Below are positions 9,997-20,289 of a stretch of DNA of 55,183 nucleotides, in pieces (the first letter of the stretch is position 1; the number at the start of each line of letters is the position of its first letter). The notes under the pieces are model-generated. The model was given only the letters and a program-made list of their open reading frames with translations, was not told the DNA's origin and did no database searches. Both the position numbers and the translations under genes were made by a program. This stretch comes from Psychromonas algicola (GTDB lineage: Bacteria > Pseudomonadota > Gammaproteobacteria > Enterobacterales > Psychromonadaceae), in NCBI RefSeq assembly GCF_004378355.1, contig NZ_SNUB01000024.1:1-55183 (forward strand), given 5' to 3'.

Positions 9997-10584
9997 ATGA
10001 GTAACGTCATTAATAAAAATGCATTTTTTATTAAAGAACACGTCGGGCTGTTTAAAGCGGCGAATAATTTTGATATTTACGACCCTGAAACCAATCAACT
10101 GATTATGGAATGCAGAGAGCCTAATTTAGGCTTCTTTACCAAGTTATTACGTTTTACTGACTACAAACGTATGACGCCCTTTGATGTACAAATAAGAACG
10201 CCCGACGGTCAACGTATCGTACGGATTAAACGCGGTATTTCTTTGTTTATCTCTGAAGTGGTGGTAACTGACCAAGATGACCAAGTGATCGGCGGGTTTG
10301 CACAAAAGTTCTTTTCGATTGGAGGAAAATTTGATGTGCAAGATAAAAATAATCAAACCATCTGTCAATTAGAAGGGAAGTGGACAAGTTGGGATTTCTA
10401 TTTTAGAAATAATGGAAAAGAATTCGCGCATGTATCGAAAGAGTGGGCAGGTTTAGGTAAAGAAATGTTTACCAGTGCTGACAACTATGTACTGCAGATT
10501 GCAGAGAATGTACCAGAAAATGATGATATCCGTAAATTGATAATAGCTGCTGTAATGTGTATCGATATGGTTTTAAAAGAATAA
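9997..10584 (+). CDS. LURP-one / phospholipid-scramblase-like protein
   Basis: A 195-residue protein with the beta-rich pattern of the LURP-one/Tubby-like superfamily: repeated short strands such as FFIKEHVGLFKAANNFDIYD, PFDVQIRTPDGQRIVRIKRG and GGKFDVQDKNNQTICQLEGK, then a C-terminal hydrophobic helix (LIIAAVMCIDMVL). Bacterial members are mostly uncharacterised; eukaryotic relatives include phospholipid scramblases and Tubby. AAGGA lies about 7 bases upstream of the ATG. It converges on ald, sharing a bidirectional terminator. Membrane association through the C-terminal helix is inference. Confidence 0.7.
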   Translation: MSNVINKNAFFIKEHVGLFKAANNFDIYDPETNQLIMECREPNLGFFTKLLRFTDYKRMTPFDVQIRTPDGQRIVRIKRGISLFISEVVVTDQDDQVIGGFAQKFFSIGGKFDVQDKNNQTICQLEGKWTSWDFYFRNNGKEFAHVSKEWAGLGKEMFTSADNYVLQIAENVPENDDIRKLIIAAVMCIDMVLKE

Positions 10585-10608
10585 TTTTAAAGTAGATTTG
10601 CAATGAAT

Positions 10609-10659
10609 AAAAAAGCCCTGTTATTTAGCGAAATGTAACGCTCTCTAACAGGGCTTTTT
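10609..10659. terminator. Bidirectional terminator between the scramblase-like gene and ald
   Basis: A perfect 14- to 15-bp outer stem (AAAAAGCCCTGTTA pairing with TAACAGGGCTTTTT) encloses a smaller AGCG/CGCT stem. T-runs occur on both strands, which suits the two converging genes. Confidence 0.85.
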
Positions 10660-10703
10660 AGTCGTCATTTTATAAAACTAATAAGGACATTAAAAAGTAT
10701 TAA

Positions 10704-11822
10704 TTAAAGTCCTAGTGCAGTTTCAGCTGCAACGTATGGTAAATCGTGTGCTACAGCAACACTTTCTACCGTGATTTTACCGTCGATTACGTTAAGACCT
10801 TCTAATAACCCTTTATCGCTTGCTAATGCCGCTTTGTAACCTTGGTTAGCCAGTTTGATGATGTAAGGTAATGTTGCATTATTTAATGCAAATGTTGATG
10901 TGCGAGCAACTGCACCTGGCATATTGGCAACACAGTAATGAACAACGTCATCAACAATAAATGTTGGATCTTGATGAGTGGTTGCATGTGAAGTTTCAAA
11001 ACAACCGCCTTGGTCGATTGCAACGTCAACTATCGCTGAACCTGCTTTCATTTTTGCAATGTGTTCTTTTGTTACTAATTTAGGGGCTGCTGCACCTGGA
11101 ATCAATACCGCACCAATGACTAAATCTGCTGCTAGTACTTCTGCTTCTAACACATCAGTTGTTGAGTAAATAACTTTAGCAGTATTACCAAATTGAATAT
11201 TTAAGCTGCGTAGTACATCAATGTTACGGTCAAGAATAGTTACATCCGCGCCTAGACCCACTGCCATTTGCGCTGCATTGTTACCTACCATACCACCGCC
11301 AATAACAACAACTTTAGCTGGAGCAACACCTGGTACACCACCTAATAGCATGCCGCTACCTTGGTTAGATTTTTCTAAACATTGCGCACCGGCTTGAATT
11401 GCCATACGACCAGCTACTTCCGACATTGGCGCTAATAGCGGTAAACCACCTTTAACATCAGTCACTGTTTCATAAGCGATACAGATAGCTTTTGAGTCAA
11501 TTAAGTCTTTTGTTTGTGGAAGGTCTGGTGCTAAGTGTAAGTAAGTAAATAGAATTTGCCCTTCACGCAACATGGCACGTTCAACAGCTTGTGGCTCTTT
11601 TACTTTTACAATCATTTCTGCTTTAGCAAAAATTGTTGCTGCAGTCTCTTCAATGCTTGCACCTGCAGTGATGTAATCTTGATCACTAAAACCGATACCG
11701 ATACCTGCATTTGTTTCTACAATAACATTATGGCCGTTTTGTACTAATTCACGTACACTTGCTGGCACCATGCCAACACGATATTCATGGTTTTTAATCT
11801 CTTTAGGTACACCGATAAGCAT
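10704..11822 (-). CDS. ald: Alanine dehydrogenase
   Basis: NAD-dependent interconversion of L-alanine with pyruvate and ammonia. The 372-residue product is the typical length. It begins [17 protein letters not shown] and has the Rossmann motif [16 protein letters not shown] near residue 173, the substrate-loop region TYLHLAPD (~93), and the C-terminal [18 protein letters not shown] stretch conserved in Ald. AAAGGA precedes the ATG. It is divergent from an lrp gene across a 198-base AT-rich spacer, a layout in which Lrp-family proteins often control alanine catabolism. Regulation by the neighbour is therefore likely, but not shown by an identified site. Confidence 0.95.
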   Translation of the reverse strand: MLIGVPKEIKNHEYRVGMVPASVRELVQNGHNVIVETNAGIGIGFSDQDYITAGASIEETAATIFAKAEMIVKVKEPQAVERAMLREGQILFTYLHLAPDLPQTKDLIDSKAICIAYETVTDVKGGLPLLAPMSEVAGRMAIQAGAQCLEKSNQGSGMLLGGVPGVAPAKVVVIGGGMVGNNAAQMAVGLGADVTILDRNIDVLRSLNIQFGNTAKVIYSTTDVLEAEVLAADLVIGAVLIPGAAAPKLVTKEHIAKMKAGSAIVDVAIDQGGCFETSHATTHQDPTFIVDDVVHYCVANMPGAVARTSTFALNNATLPYIIKLANQGYKAALASDKGLLEGLNVIDGKITVESVAVAHDLPYVAAETALGL

Positions 11823-12020
11823 AACTCTTTCCTTTTGTGTTTATTATTTTTATAGTCACTAATAGTAGGTGGGCACTAAACATTGTTAGTAAAAATAGTA
11901 TAAATATTTTTAATTAGTTTTATTAACTCTATTTTTTTATTTATTTTAAAATTTATAGATTATACTACTGCCGAATTGAACTTAATTAGTTAATAAATCT
12001 TCTACTAGGGGAATTTTCCG

Positions 12021-12488
12021 TTGATATCATTAGATCGAATCGACCGTAATATATTACGAGAGTTACAAAAAAATGGCCGCATTTCTAATGTAGAATTATC
12101 GCAAAGAGTTGGTTTAAGTCCGACACCTTGCTTAGAAAGGGTAAAGAGGCTAGAAAAACAAGGGGTGATCAACTCTTATACAGCCTTATTAAACCCTGAG
12201 TATTTAGATGCTTCCTTACTTGTTTATATTGAATTAACTTTAAAACGTTCGAGTGCTGATGTTTTTGAACGATTTAACGAAGCGGCTAAACAGCTTGATT
12301 CAATATTAGAGTGTCACCTTGTATCCGGTGATTTTGACTACCTATTAAAGACCCGTGTTGCTGACATGTCTGCTTATCGTAAAGTCCTCAGTGAAACCTT
12401 AATTTCCCTACCTGATATAAAAAGCTCAAAAACCTACGTAGTAATGGAAGAAGTTAAGTACTTAACTTCAATTAATATTCCTAACTAA
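12021..12488 (+). CDS. lrp: Leucine-responsive regulatory protein Lrp
   Basis: A feast/famine transcription regulator with an N-terminal helix-turn-helix (LDRIDRNILRELQKNGRISN, VGLSPTPCLERVKRLEKQG) and a C-terminal RAM ligand domain (ECHLVSGDFDYLLKTRV, TYVVMEEVK). Residue by residue it looks like the global enterobacterial Lrp rather than a local paralogue. It has 155 residues, about ten fewer than E. coli, because the N-terminal tail is shorter. Translation starts at TTG behind AGGGGA at a good distance. In E. coli lrp lies directly upstream of ftsK. Here it is next to ald and ftsK lies about 16 kb away behind fadR. Confidence 0.92.
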   Translation: MISLDRIDRNILRELQKNGRISNVELSQRVGLSPTPCLERVKRLEKQGVINSYTALLNPEYLDASLLVYIELTLKRSSADVFERFNEAAKQLDSILECHLVSGDFDYLLKTRVADMSAYRKVLSETLISLPDIKSSKTYVVMEEVKYLTSINIPN

Positions 12489-12511
12489 ACTCTTTGAACC
12501 TTTTAACCTAC

Positions 12512-12544
12512 TATAAAGGCTAAATTTATTAATTAGCCTTTATA
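12512..12544 (+). terminator. Hairpin after lrp
   Basis: A perfect 12-bp stem (TATAAAGGCTAA pairing with TTAGCCTTTATA) with a 9-base AT loop follows the lrp stop. The T-run is weak, so it may act as an mRNA 3' end rather than a strong terminator. Confidence 0.55.
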
Positions 12545-12650
12545 TAAAATAACTCTGCTATACAGTATTTAAGTATTGTGTATAATGCCTCGCCCCAAAT
12601 AACTACCGGGTTTAACTAACTACTTAGCTCTATTTCTTCTCGGAAAAAAT

Positions 12651-13529
12651 ATGCAACAAAAATCCATTACTCAAGCCATCCTGTTACTCGTGTTTGCTAA
12701 CTTATTAGCTTCTCTTTCTGATGTTTCTTTAAAAGTGTTAAATGGAGAAGTACCTACCTTTGAATATGTATTTATTCGTCAATTGATAAGCTTACTTTTT
12801 ATTTTACCTTTCTGGTTAAAACTGCCAAAGGCAAAATATAAAGAGGGCTGTTGTATGATCACTTTTTGGAGGGCGCAGTTTATTGTTGGTGGAAGTGCCT
12901 GTGCCATGATTGCTATTACACATCTTACTCTAGCAACTGCTAATGCTATGTTTTATGTTGCGCCTTTAATGATGTTACCCATGTCTATCTTTTTATTAAA
13001 AGAAGCACCGCCTTTAAGTAAATATATTGCGACAGGCATTGGTTTTATTGGGGTGTTAATCGTTTTGCGTCCTGAACAATTCCATTGGGCTGCGATTGTA
13101 GCGCTAGGTAGTGCTTTAACCATGGCTGTATGTAATATTTTTATTCGTCGTTTGCCCGCTGAACAACATTTAATTTCGACACTGTTTTGGACGACTGTCA
13201 TGACCTTACCATTGGCGTTATTATTAGCGGTATTTGAATGGAAAGCTGTTTCTTTGGTTAACATTATGTGGATTGTTGCCATTAATGTTTTTGTATTGGG
13301 GTATCATGCATTAGTTGTGATTGCATATAAAAAATCTGCAGTGAGCAATATAGCTCTAGCTGAATACTCTGGACTCGCTTTTGTGACCTTATTTGGCATT
13401 ATGTGGTTTGACGAAGTACCAGACCTATTAACTGGCTTAGGTATTTTATTGATTGTTGTTCCTATGATGCCGTTACCATGGAAAAAGTGGCTCACTAAGC
13501 AGAAACCCCCTTTATCTGTGGAATTATAA
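12651..13529 (+). CDS. EamA/DMT-family transporter
   Basis: A 292-residue inner-membrane protein with about ten hydrophobic segments in two repeated halves, as in the EamA drug/metabolite transporter family. Typical family features are the charged FIRQLISLLFILPFW after the first helix, FWRAQFIVGG, TIALELL-like paired helices and AEYSGLAFVTLFGIMWFDEVP in the second half. EamA members export or import amino acids and related metabolites; the substrate cannot be read from sequence. It lies just downstream of lrp on the same strand, which makes amino-acid-related transport an attractive but unproven idea. Confidence 0.85.
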   Translation: MQQKSITQAILLLVFANLLASLSDVSLKVLNGEVPTFEYVFIRQLISLLFILPFWLKLPKAKYKEGCCMITFWRAQFIVGGSACAMIAITHLTLATANAMFYVAPLMMLPMSIFLLKEAPPLSKYIATGIGFIGVLIVLRPEQFHWAAIVALGSALTMAVCNIFIRRLPAEQHLISTLFWTTVMTLPLALLLAVFEWKAVSLVNIMWIVAINVFVLGYHALVVIAYKKSAVSNIALAEYSGLAFVTLFGIMWFDEVPDLLTGLGILLIVVPMMPLPWKKWLTKQKPPLSVEL

Positions 13530-13791
13530 AAATACTTTTTCTAGCGACGAATTAATTCAAACCTGTGTTAATTCGTTGTGACTTTGTTATTAATCTTCAT
13601 ATTTCATTCACTACTTGTTGTTTAAATTCACTCAATCAATTATTTAACCTCAGTCCAATCACACTCCCTTATTTTTAATGCCGCTGCTATGATTTTTAAG
13701 TTTTTAATTCATTGAAATTAAAGGATATTATATTTTAGCAAAAATAATTGAAATTATATCAAGCTTTTATCGTTCTTTTACTTTTTGAGGG

Positions 13792-14025
13792 ATGCGATCC
13801 CTCTTAATTCTATTGTCTCTATTGGTAAAACCTAAAACATCCGTGGTTATGTTTTTAATTGGCTGAGTACCTGTGATTGGCCTTGCTTCTGTTGGTGTGG
13901 TGGGAGATCTTACTTCAACTATTGCGTGTCCAAGCAGTGAATTAGGTATTCCTAAGTGTTATTTTTCCGCCGCATTAAGTGCAGCTATTGGCGTTTTATA
14001 TTGGAAACTTTATAAAATACGTTAA
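13792..14025 (+). pseudogene. Small membrane protein interrupted by an in-frame TGA
   Basis: One reading frame runs from an ATG at 13792 (behind GAGG) to a TAA at 14023-14025 with a single stop, TGA, at 13864-13866. The first part reads as a membrane helix (LLILLSLLVK, VVMFLIG). Directly after the stop the same frame continues with VPVIGLASVGVVGDLTS, a Cys-Pro segment (IACPSSELGIPKCYF) and another helix ending in a basic tail. A TGG-to-TGA change would explain it. A second product could start at the GTG at 13873 (50 aa). I do not recognise the family, and the gene may simply be two short frames by chance. Confidence 0.4.
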
Positions 14026-14073
14026 GATAGAAATTTCTTTATTTTAATTAATAACTTAACTACAGGACTCACT

Positions 14074-14715
14074 ATGAGTAATGAGCTTCTCAAGTCAATA
14101 GATACAAGCACTTTCGAAGATACGCTTTATAACGAAGCTAAAGTAACATTCCCTAAAATGATTGCTGAATATAAAGCTGAAAAAATTTATATGTTGGGCT
14201 TTTATCATAGCGGTTGTTATTCTTATATCTTTCCTATTGCGTTAACTGAAGCTGATTTGCTAGAAAAGCCTAAGCTTCGTTGGTTTGAATGTGATGCCAA
14301 TCATCATTGTGAATATGAAGAGGGGACAAGCGAAGCTAATGAGTTATTAAGTGACTTTAGTGAAGTCATTATTTATGGTGACGAATTTGAAGATATGGAT
14401 GAAGATGACATAGACGATTGGGATGAAGAAGAAGATGAGAAAAAAGTAGAGGCTTATTATCATTTTGTTGAACAGTCCGTCGCAAATGTTTTTACTCGAC
14501 TAGAAAAAGAAGGGATCTTTGATGAGCTTGGTGATCGAAATAGTTATATTCTGAATCTAGTGTGTGGAGATCAAAGCTGGGAAGATAAATTAAATTATGC
14601 AAAACGTATAAATCCAGAGCCTGCATTAACTCAATTAGTATCGGATGTGAAATCTCGTAAAAAAGAGAATGACATTAAGTTAGCCAAATTCATGGAACAA
14701 CAAGAAGCCCTTTAA
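14074..14715 (+). CDS. Acidic hypothetical protein, possibly DUF4303-like
   Basis: A 213-residue soluble protein with a strongly acidic stretch in the middle (DEFEDMDEDDIDDWDEEEDE, residues ~109-128). The flanking parts look structured: KIYMLGFYHSGCYSYIFPIA and LRWFECDANHH towards the N-terminus, EQSVANVFTRLEKEGIFDELG and LVCGDQSW towards the C-terminus. This arrangement resembles DUF4303 proteins, an uncharacterised family, but the match is from memory and weak. It begins with a clear ATG behind CAGGA. No operon partner is seen: a broken gene lies upstream and ahpC follows after 280 bases. Confidence 0.6.
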   Translation: MSNELLKSIDTSTFEDTLYNEAKVTFPKMIAEYKAEKIYMLGFYHSGCYSYIFPIALTEADLLEKPKLRWFECDANHHCEYEEGTSEANELLSDFSEVIIYGDEFEDMDEDDIDDWDEEEDEKKVEAYYHFVEQSVANVFTRLEKEGIFDELGDRNSYILNLVCGDQSWEDKLNYAKRINPEPALTQLVSDVKSRKKENDIKLAKFMEQQEAL

Positions 14716-14995
14716 AAAGGAACTCTTCCTCTTTGCTTTCTTTAAGGGTTATAACAATAACCCTTATTTATTCAATATTATTAACCTTTCATTTATTACA
14801 ACTTATTAAGTTAACTATATAAATAACTCCTTTCATTATAGAAAATTAATTCAATAGGTTTTTTGTATTAATTTAATTGAAATTAACAATTTTACCTATC
14901 AAGAAATTTGCAACATAATGCTTTCCATGGATTCGCAAGACGGATTCAACTTTGTAAACAACTATGTATTAAATTAACTTAATAGGAATAAAAAA

Positions 14996-15553
14996 ATGAT
15001 CAACTCTAAACTTAAACCATTCAATGCAACAGCTTTTAAACAAGGCGAATTCGTAGAGATTTCAGAGAAAGATGTATTAGGTAAATGGTCTATTTTCTTC
15101 TTCTACCCAGCTGACTTTACATTTGTTTGTCCAACAGAATTAGGTGATGTTGCAGACCATTACGAAGAGCTACAAAAACGTGGCGTAGAAGTTTTCTCTG
15201 TATCAACTGATACTCACTTTACTCATAAAGCATGGCACGATAGCTCTGACACAATTGGTAAAATTAACTACTACATGGTTGGTGACCAATCAGGTGTTAT
15301 CACAAATAACTTCGGCATGATGCGTGAAGGTCAAGGCCTTGCAAACCGTGGTACGTTCTTAATGGACCCTGAAGGTGTTATTCAAGCATTAGAAGTCACT
15401 GCTGAAGGTGTTGGTCGTGATGCTGAAGACCTAATGCGTAAAGTTAAAGCTGCTCAATATGTTGCTGCTCACCCAGGTGAAGTATGTCCAGCTAAATGGA
15501 AAGAAGGCGAAGAAACACTAGCTCCTTCTCTAGACTTAGTAGGCAAAATCTAA
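14996..15553 (+). CDS. ahpC: Alkyl hydroperoxide reductase subunit C (2-Cys peroxiredoxin)
   Basis: Peroxidase that reduces hydrogen peroxide and organic hydroperoxides. The 185-residue product has the peroxidatic cysteine in [13 protein letters not shown] (C45) and the resolving cysteine in [10 protein letters not shown] (C164), as in typical AhpC. The start has AGGAAT at a good distance, and codon use suggests strong expression. ahpF, its reductase, lies 225 bases downstream on the same strand, with two hairpins in between that may lower transcription into ahpF. OxyR control is usual for this pair, but I could not find a convincing OxyR site. Confidence 0.95.
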   Translation: MINSKLKPFNATAFKQGEFVEISEKDVLGKWSIFFFYPADFTFVCPTELGDVADHYEELQKRGVEVFSVSTDTHFTHKAWHDSSDTIGKINYYMVGDQSGVITNNFGMMREGQGLANRGTFLMDPEGVIQALEVTAEGVGRDAEDLMRKVKAAQYVAAHPGEVCPAKWKEGEETLAPSLDLVGKI

Positions 15554-15561
15554 TTCAAATT

Positions 15562-15628
15562 AACCTATAAATAGGTTGAATAATTTGAAGTAAATAGACT
15601 TCAGTCTCGTTAGACGATGACTGAAGTC
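15562..15628 (+). terminator. Two hairpins between ahpC and ahpF
   Basis: The first is AACCTAT-AA-ATAGGTT at about 15562-15577. The second is a perfect 10-bp stem, GACTTCAGTC at 15597-15606 pairing with GACTGAAGTC at 15619-15628. Neither has a strong T-run, so partial termination or mRNA 3'-end protection of ahpC is more likely than a full stop. Confidence 0.5.
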
Positions 15629-15778
15629 ATTTAAAAATAGATTTTTGGCAAGGCTTTTTACCTCTTTATTTACATAAAGATCCGCTAGAAAGTCGATTTT
15701 TAAATTAACCCAATTGCTGGCTACGTTATTTATAAAACGTATTTCTTATCGCTACAAATAGAATTAAAAGGTGACACT

Positions 15779-17368
15779 ATGTTAGACCAAAACATGAAAA
15801 CGCAATTAAAAGCGTACTTAGAAAATTTAAAAACAGAAGTACAACTTGTTGTTAGTCTTGATGACAGTGAAACAGCAAATAAACTGCAAACCTTGGCAAA
15901 TGATATTGCTTCATTGCATGACAAAGTGACGGTTGTTGAAGATCAAAGTGCAAGTGCCCGTAAGCCTATTATGCAAGTTATTAACCCTGTTAATAATACT
16001 GCAATTGGTTTCGCTGGTTTACCAATGGGGCATGAGTTTACATCATTAGTATTAGCTTTATTACATAGTGGCGGTCACCCTATGAAAATAGAAGCGGATG
16101 TTATCGAACAAATCAGAAACCTTGAAGGTGATTTTAATTTTGAAGTGTTTATTTCATTAAGTTGTCAGAATTGCCCTGATGTGGTGCAGGCATTAAACAT
16201 GATGGCAGCAATTAATCCTAATATCAAAACCACCATGATAGATGGTGCAGCCTTCCAAGATGAAGTCGCTGAACGCAATATCATGGCTGTACCGAGTGTT
16301 TATTTAAATGGTGAAGTATTTACGCAGGGACGCATTTCATTAACAGAGATCTTGAGTAAAGTTGATACTGGTGCGGCTAAAAAACAAGCGTTGGCATTAA
16401 ATGAAAAAGACCCTTATGAAGTACTTGTTGTGGGTGGTGGTCCTGCGGGGGCATCTGCTGCGATTTACGCTGCACGTAAAGGCATTCGTACTGGTGTGGT
16501 TGCAGAGCGTTTTGGTGGACAAGTTATGGATACCATGGCAATTGAAAACTTTATTTCAGTTAAAGAAACACAAGGTCCAAAACTAGCTGCAGCATTAGAA
16601 GAGCATGTAAAAGAATATAATGTGGACATTATGAGTGAGCAACGTGCTAGTTCGGTTATCAGTGCTGAAAAAACACAAGATGGTTATATTCATGTTGAAT
16701 TAGATAGCGGTGCTACGCTAAAAAGCCGTAGTGTTATTTTATCTACAGGTGCTCGTTGGAGAGAAATGAATGTCCCTGGTGAGCAAGAATATCGCAATAA
16801 AGGCGTCGCTTACTGTCCGCACTGTGATGGACCTTTATTTAAAGGTAAAAAAGTCGCTGTTATTGGTGGTGGTAACTCAGGAATTGAAGCGGCGATTGAC
16901 TTGGCTGGTTTAGTCGAACATGTCACTGTTTTAGAGTTTGCAGACACATTACGTGCCGACCAAGTATTAGTAAATAAAGCAAATAGTATCGCTAACATTA
17001 CTATCATTAAGAATGCACAAACAACAGAAGTACTTGGAGATGGTACTCGAGTAACTGCGCTGAATTACATTGACCGTGCAACGGGTGATGCAAAACAAGT
17101 TGAATTAGCAGGCATTTTTGTACAAATAGGTTTAATACCAAATAGCGATTTCTTAAAAGGAAGTGGTGTTGAGTTATCACCTCGCGGCGAGATTGAAGTT
17201 AATGCAAAAGGTGAAACATCAATAACGGGTGTATTTGCAGCGGGGGATGTTACCACTGTTCCTTATAAGCAAATTATTATTGCCATGGGTGAAGGTTCAA
17301 AAGCGAGTTTAAGTGCATTTGATCACTTAATTCGAACTCCTGCTCCTGTTGCCAATAAAGTTGCTTAA
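15779..17368 (+). CDS. ahpF: Alkyl hydroperoxide reductase subunit F
   Basis: NADH- and FAD-dependent disulfide reductase that recycles AhpC. The 529-residue product has an N-terminal double-thioredoxin-like domain with the active CxxC in SCQNCPD (C129, C132), an FAD-binding [17 protein letters not shown] near residue 220, the thioredoxin-reductase-type CPHCDGP (C346, C349), an NAD-binding [15 protein letters not shown] near 362 and the C-terminal [13 protein letters not shown] motif. All redox cysteines are present. The start follows AAAAGGTG. A strong terminator lies just past the stop. Confidence 0.96.
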   Translation: MLDQNMKTQLKAYLENLKTEVQLVVSLDDSETANKLQTLANDIASLHDKVTVVEDQSASARKPIMQVINPVNNTAIGFAGLPMGHEFTSLVLALLHSGGHPMKIEADVIEQIRNLEGDFNFEVFISLSCQNCPDVVQALNMMAAINPNIKTTMIDGAAFQDEVAERNIMAVPSVYLNGEVFTQGRISLTEILSKVDTGAAKKQALALNEKDPYEVLVVGGGPAGASAAIYAARKGIRTGVVAERFGGQVMDTMAIENFISVKETQGPKLAAALEEHVKEYNVDIMSEQRASSVISAEKTQDGYIHVELDSGATLKSRSVILSTGARWREMNVPGEQEYRNKGVAYCPHCDGPLFKGKKVAVIGGGNSGIEAAIDLAGLVEHVTVLEFADTLRADQVLVNKANSIANITIIKNAQTTEVLGDGTRVTALNYIDRATGDAKQVELAGIFVQIGLIPNSDFLKGSGVELSPRGEIEVNAKGETSITGVFAAGDVTTVPYKQIIIAMGEGSKASLSAFDHLIRTPAPVANKVA

Positions 17369-17383
17369 CTATTTGTCAGTTTC

Positions 17384-17430
17384 AACCAGAGTATTTATTT
17401 TTCCGTTCAAGTTTTTACTCTGGTTTTTCT
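17384..17430 (+). terminator. Terminator of ahpF
   Basis: A 10-bp stem (AACCAGAGTA pairing with TACTCTGGTT) with a long AT-rich loop, followed by TTTTTCTATTTT. Confidence 0.7.
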
Positions 17431-17664
17431 ATTTTGAAAAGTAATAGAAAGATATAAAAGCAATAAATTAACGACACTAATTTGCTAAAGGTTATTTTTT
17501 TACTTTAAAAGTACTTGCTTAATTTTTTGTTATTTATTGCTTAGTTGTGCTGTATTACCTTTCTAGATAGATAAATTTAAACTATGTTACGTTATAACAT
17601 ATGTGCTCTTTGAATATGTTTTAAATAGATCCCCCCCTAATAATAATGATAGAAGGAACTGGTT

Positions 17665-19116
17665 ATGAGTAAAAAATTAACAACGGCCGCAGGTGCACCC
17701 GTTGCACACAATCAAAATGTACAAACTGCTGGCAAAAGAGGCCCACAATTATTACAAGATGTGTGGTTTCTTGAAAAATTAGCGCATTTTGACAGAGAAG
17801 TGATTCCTGAGCGCCGCATGCATGCAAAGGGCTCTGGTGCTTACGGTACTTTCACTGTGACACATGACATTACTCAATATACGAAAGCAAAAATATTCTC
17901 AGAGATTGGTAAAAAAACAGAGCTATTTACTCGTTTTACTACGGTTGCTGGTGAGCGTGGAGCAGCAGATGCCGAACGTGATATCCGCGGTTTTGCAATG
18001 AAGTTCTATACCGAAGAAGGTAACTGGGATCTTGTTGGTAATAATACCCCTGTTTTCTTCTTAAGAGATCCTCTCAAATTCCCTGATTTAAACCACGCCG
18101 TAAAACGTGACCCGCGTACTAATATGCGTAGTGCAACCAACAACTGGGATTTTTGGACTTCATTACCTGAAGCTTTACATCAAATTACGATTGTCATGAG
18201 TGACCGCGGTATACCTGCAACTTATCGTCATATGCATGGTTTTGGTAGCCATACGTTTAGTTTCATCAATAGCGATAATGAGCGTTTCTGGGTTAAGTTC
18301 CACTTTAAATCTCAACAAGGTATTAAAAACCTATCTGATGCTGAAGCAGAAGCGATTGTAGGTAAAGACAGAGAAAGTCATCACCGTGATTTATTTGAAA
18401 GTATTGAAACACAAGATTTTCCTAAATGGACAATGCAAATTCAAATTATGCCTGAAGATGATGCATCTAAAGTGCCTTATAACCCATTTGATTTAACTAA
18501 AATCTGGCCTCACAGTGATTATCCATTGATTGAAGTCGGTGAACTAGAGCTTAACCGTAACCCTGAAAACTTTTTTGCTGAAGTTGAACAATCTGCATTT
18601 AATCCAGCGGCAGTGGTACCTGGTATTAGTTTCTCTCCAGATAAAATGTTACAAGGCCGTTTATTCTCATACGGAGATGCACAACGTTACCGCTTAGGTG
18701 TTAATCACCATAGTATTCCTGTTAATGCACCTCGCTCACCTGTGCACAGCTATCACCGTGATGGCGCAATGCGTGTTGATGGTAACTACGGTGGCACTGT
18801 TGGTTATGAACCTAATATCCAGGGGGAATGGGCTGAACAACCAGACTTCTCTGAGCCTCCATTAAGCTTAGATGGCGCTGCAGCACATTGGGATCATCGT
18901 GAAGACGAAGATTACTTCTCACAACCTGGTGATCTGTTCCGTCTAATGACGCCGGAGAAGCAAGCTATTTTATTCGATAATACAGCGCGTAATATGGATG
19001 GTGTGCCTGAAGAGATTCAAGTAAGACATTTGAAACATTGTTTTAAAGCGGATCCTGCTTATGCCCATGGTATCGCAAAACTATTAGATATTGATGCCAG
19101 TAAATACCAAGATTAA
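17665..19116 (+). CDS. katA: Catalase, monofunctional haem type
   Basis: Decomposes hydrogen peroxide to water and oxygen. The 483-residue length is that of a small-subunit catalase. Catalytic and haem residues are visible: distal His in [13 protein letters not shown] (H53), the Asn in [14 protein letters not shown] (N126/N127), and the proximal Tyr in [14 protein letters not shown] (Y336). [19 protein letters not shown] and [17 protein letters not shown] are further signatures. GAAGGA precedes the ATG. With ahpC-ahpF upstream it forms a peroxide-defence block. It has its own 296-base leader and terminator, so it is a separate transcription unit. Confidence 0.96.
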   Translation: MSKKLTTAAGAPVAHNQNVQTAGKRGPQLLQDVWFLEKLAHFDREVIPERRMHAKGSGAYGTFTVTHDITQYTKAKIFSEIGKKTELFTRFTTVAGERGAADAERDIRGFAMKFYTEEGNWDLVGNNTPVFFLRDPLKFPDLNHAVKRDPRTNMRSATNNWDFWTSLPEALHQITIVMSDRGIPATYRHMHGFGSHTFSFINSDNERFWVKFHFKSQQGIKNLSDAEAEAIVGKDRESHHRDLFESIETQDFPKWTMQIQIMPEDDASKVPYNPFDLTKIWPHSDYPLIEVGELELNRNPENFFAEVEQSAFNPAAVVPGISFSPDKMLQGRLFSYGDAQRYRLGVNHHSIPVNAPRSPVHSYHRDGAMRVDGNYGGTVGYEPNIQGEWAEQPDFSEPPLSLDGAAAHWDHREDEDYFSQPGDLFRLMTPEKQAILFDNTARNMDGVPEEIQVRHLKHCFKADPAYAHGIAKLLDIDASKYQD

Positions 19117-19144
19117 AATCAAAGTTATTAACTATCATTAAATG

Positions 19145-19176
19145 AAATAGGCTGGTTTGATACAGCCTATTTTTTT
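19145..19176 (+). terminator. Terminator of katA
   Basis: Stem AAATAGGCTG pairing with CAGCCTATTT, then a T-run. Confidence 0.85.
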
Positions 19177-19241
19177 GATTTTTATAATATTCTCTGAACG
19201 ATAAAGATGAGCTAAGGGAACTAATAGAGTTTATTGATGGG

Positions 19242-19274
19242 TTAAAAAGTAGGTGCTATTAATTTCACCTACTT
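19242..19274 (-). terminator. Terminator of motY
   Basis: Read on the minus strand, a perfect 9-bp stem (AAGTAGGTG pairing with CACCTACTT) is followed by a T-run. It lies about 20 bases past the motY stop. Confidence 0.75.
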
Positions 19275-19294
19275 CTTTAATATTTTAAGTGGTG

Positions 19295-20164
19295 TTAAAT
19301 ATCTTCTTTTTCTATTGAGATAATAACTCGTCTATTTTGATCACGGCCAATGATTGTTCTGTTATCGGCTATATGGTGTTTCTCACCTAGACCCGACACT
19401 TTAATTTTCTCATCGCTAAAACCTAAAGTTGAGAGGTATTCTTTAACCGAATTAGCTCTTTGTTCTGATAATTGCTTATTCGTGAATTCACCACCATAAC
19501 TATCGGAGTAACCAGAGATTAAGATTACATTAATGTTGTCATCGTGCTTTATATATTCACCAATCATTTTTAATCGTTTCTTAGAAAATGTGGTGAGTAA
19601 CGAGCCATTCTTCTTATAACGTAAAATACTGTAAGAAATATCTTCAAAGTTATAAGGTAATAATTGAGAAATACAGTGATTAAATTCATCAAAGCTTTTA
19701 TTAAAATTGATTGATGATAAACCTACACTAACAACTTGATCATTATTATACCAATCATGGTAATAAAACGTTGGGTACTGTCCGCGCTCTAATTCATTAA
19801 GCATACGCCAAGCACTTTGTTTCGTAACATAACCATCATACTGTTGGTAAAATTTAACGGTATCAATTAATTGAGGTGCTGAGCCTGGACGCCATTGTGG
19901 TGGTACTGACTTTAATTGTACTGATTCAGTGGTTGGCATTTCCCTAAAACTATCCAGCCTAAAATCTAAATTGATTTTTTTGCTCGCTTTCGCTTCAAAG
20001 TTTGCTTGACCGTAACGTGGAATAGGGTGCTCTAATGTGCATTGAATAGGTGAAGAGCTGCTTAAATACCACTGTGAATTATCCAAGCTAGCATTATACT
20101 GCTGAGTTGCAGATAGTGCTGGCACGGAAATGAGTAGGGTTGTAAGAGATAGTATTCTTTTCAT
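19295..20164 (-). CDS. motY: Sodium-driven flagellar motor T-ring protein MotY
   Basis: Periplasmic protein of the T ring that, in Vibrio-type flagella, connects the sodium-driven PomA/PomB stator to the basal body. The product has a signal peptide (MKRILSLTTLLISVPALSA), an N-terminal MotY domain (YNASLDNSQWYLS, CTLEHPIPRYGQANF) and a C-terminal OmpA-like peptidoglycan-binding domain (ISGYSDSYGGEFTNKQLSEQRANSVKEYL, read here as two parts). A GTG at 20188 would add eight residues before the signal peptide. I chose the ATG at 20164 because it gives a clean signal sequence and has GAG upstream. It is divergent from rnt, as in vibrios. It implies polar sodium-driven flagella. Confidence 0.88.
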   Translation of the reverse strand: MKRILSLTTLLISVPALSATQQYNASLDNSQWYLSSSSPIQCTLEHPIPRYGQANFEAKASKKINLDFRLDSFREMPTTESVQLKSVPPQWRPGSAPQLIDTVKFYQQYDGYVTKQSAWRMLNELERGQYPTFYYHDWYNNDQVVSVGLSSINFNKSFDEFNHCISQLLPYNFEDISYSILRYKKNGSLLTTFSKKRLKMIGEYIKHDDNINVILISGYSDSYGGEFTNKQLSEQRANSVKEYLSTLGFSDEKIKVSGLGEKHHIADNRTIIGRDQNRRVIISIEKEDI

Positions 20165-20289
20165 AATAGCTCGGCTTATTTTAATCACTAAACATTATAT
20201 CGACTTGAATTGAAATATCTTTAGTAATTTTATGCGATTTTTATGACTTTCTGGCATAATCTTCTGACTTTAGTAAGCAGTGAGATCAA

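Noticed and set aside
13864-13866. TGA read as selenocysteine
   Set aside because: No SECIS-like hairpin follows, the surrounding protein is not a known selenoprotein, and Trp-to-stop is simpler.
14805-14870. Possible OxyR site upstream of ahpC
   Set aside because: There are ATAG and CTAT pieces, but the spacing does not fit the four-element OxyR consensus.
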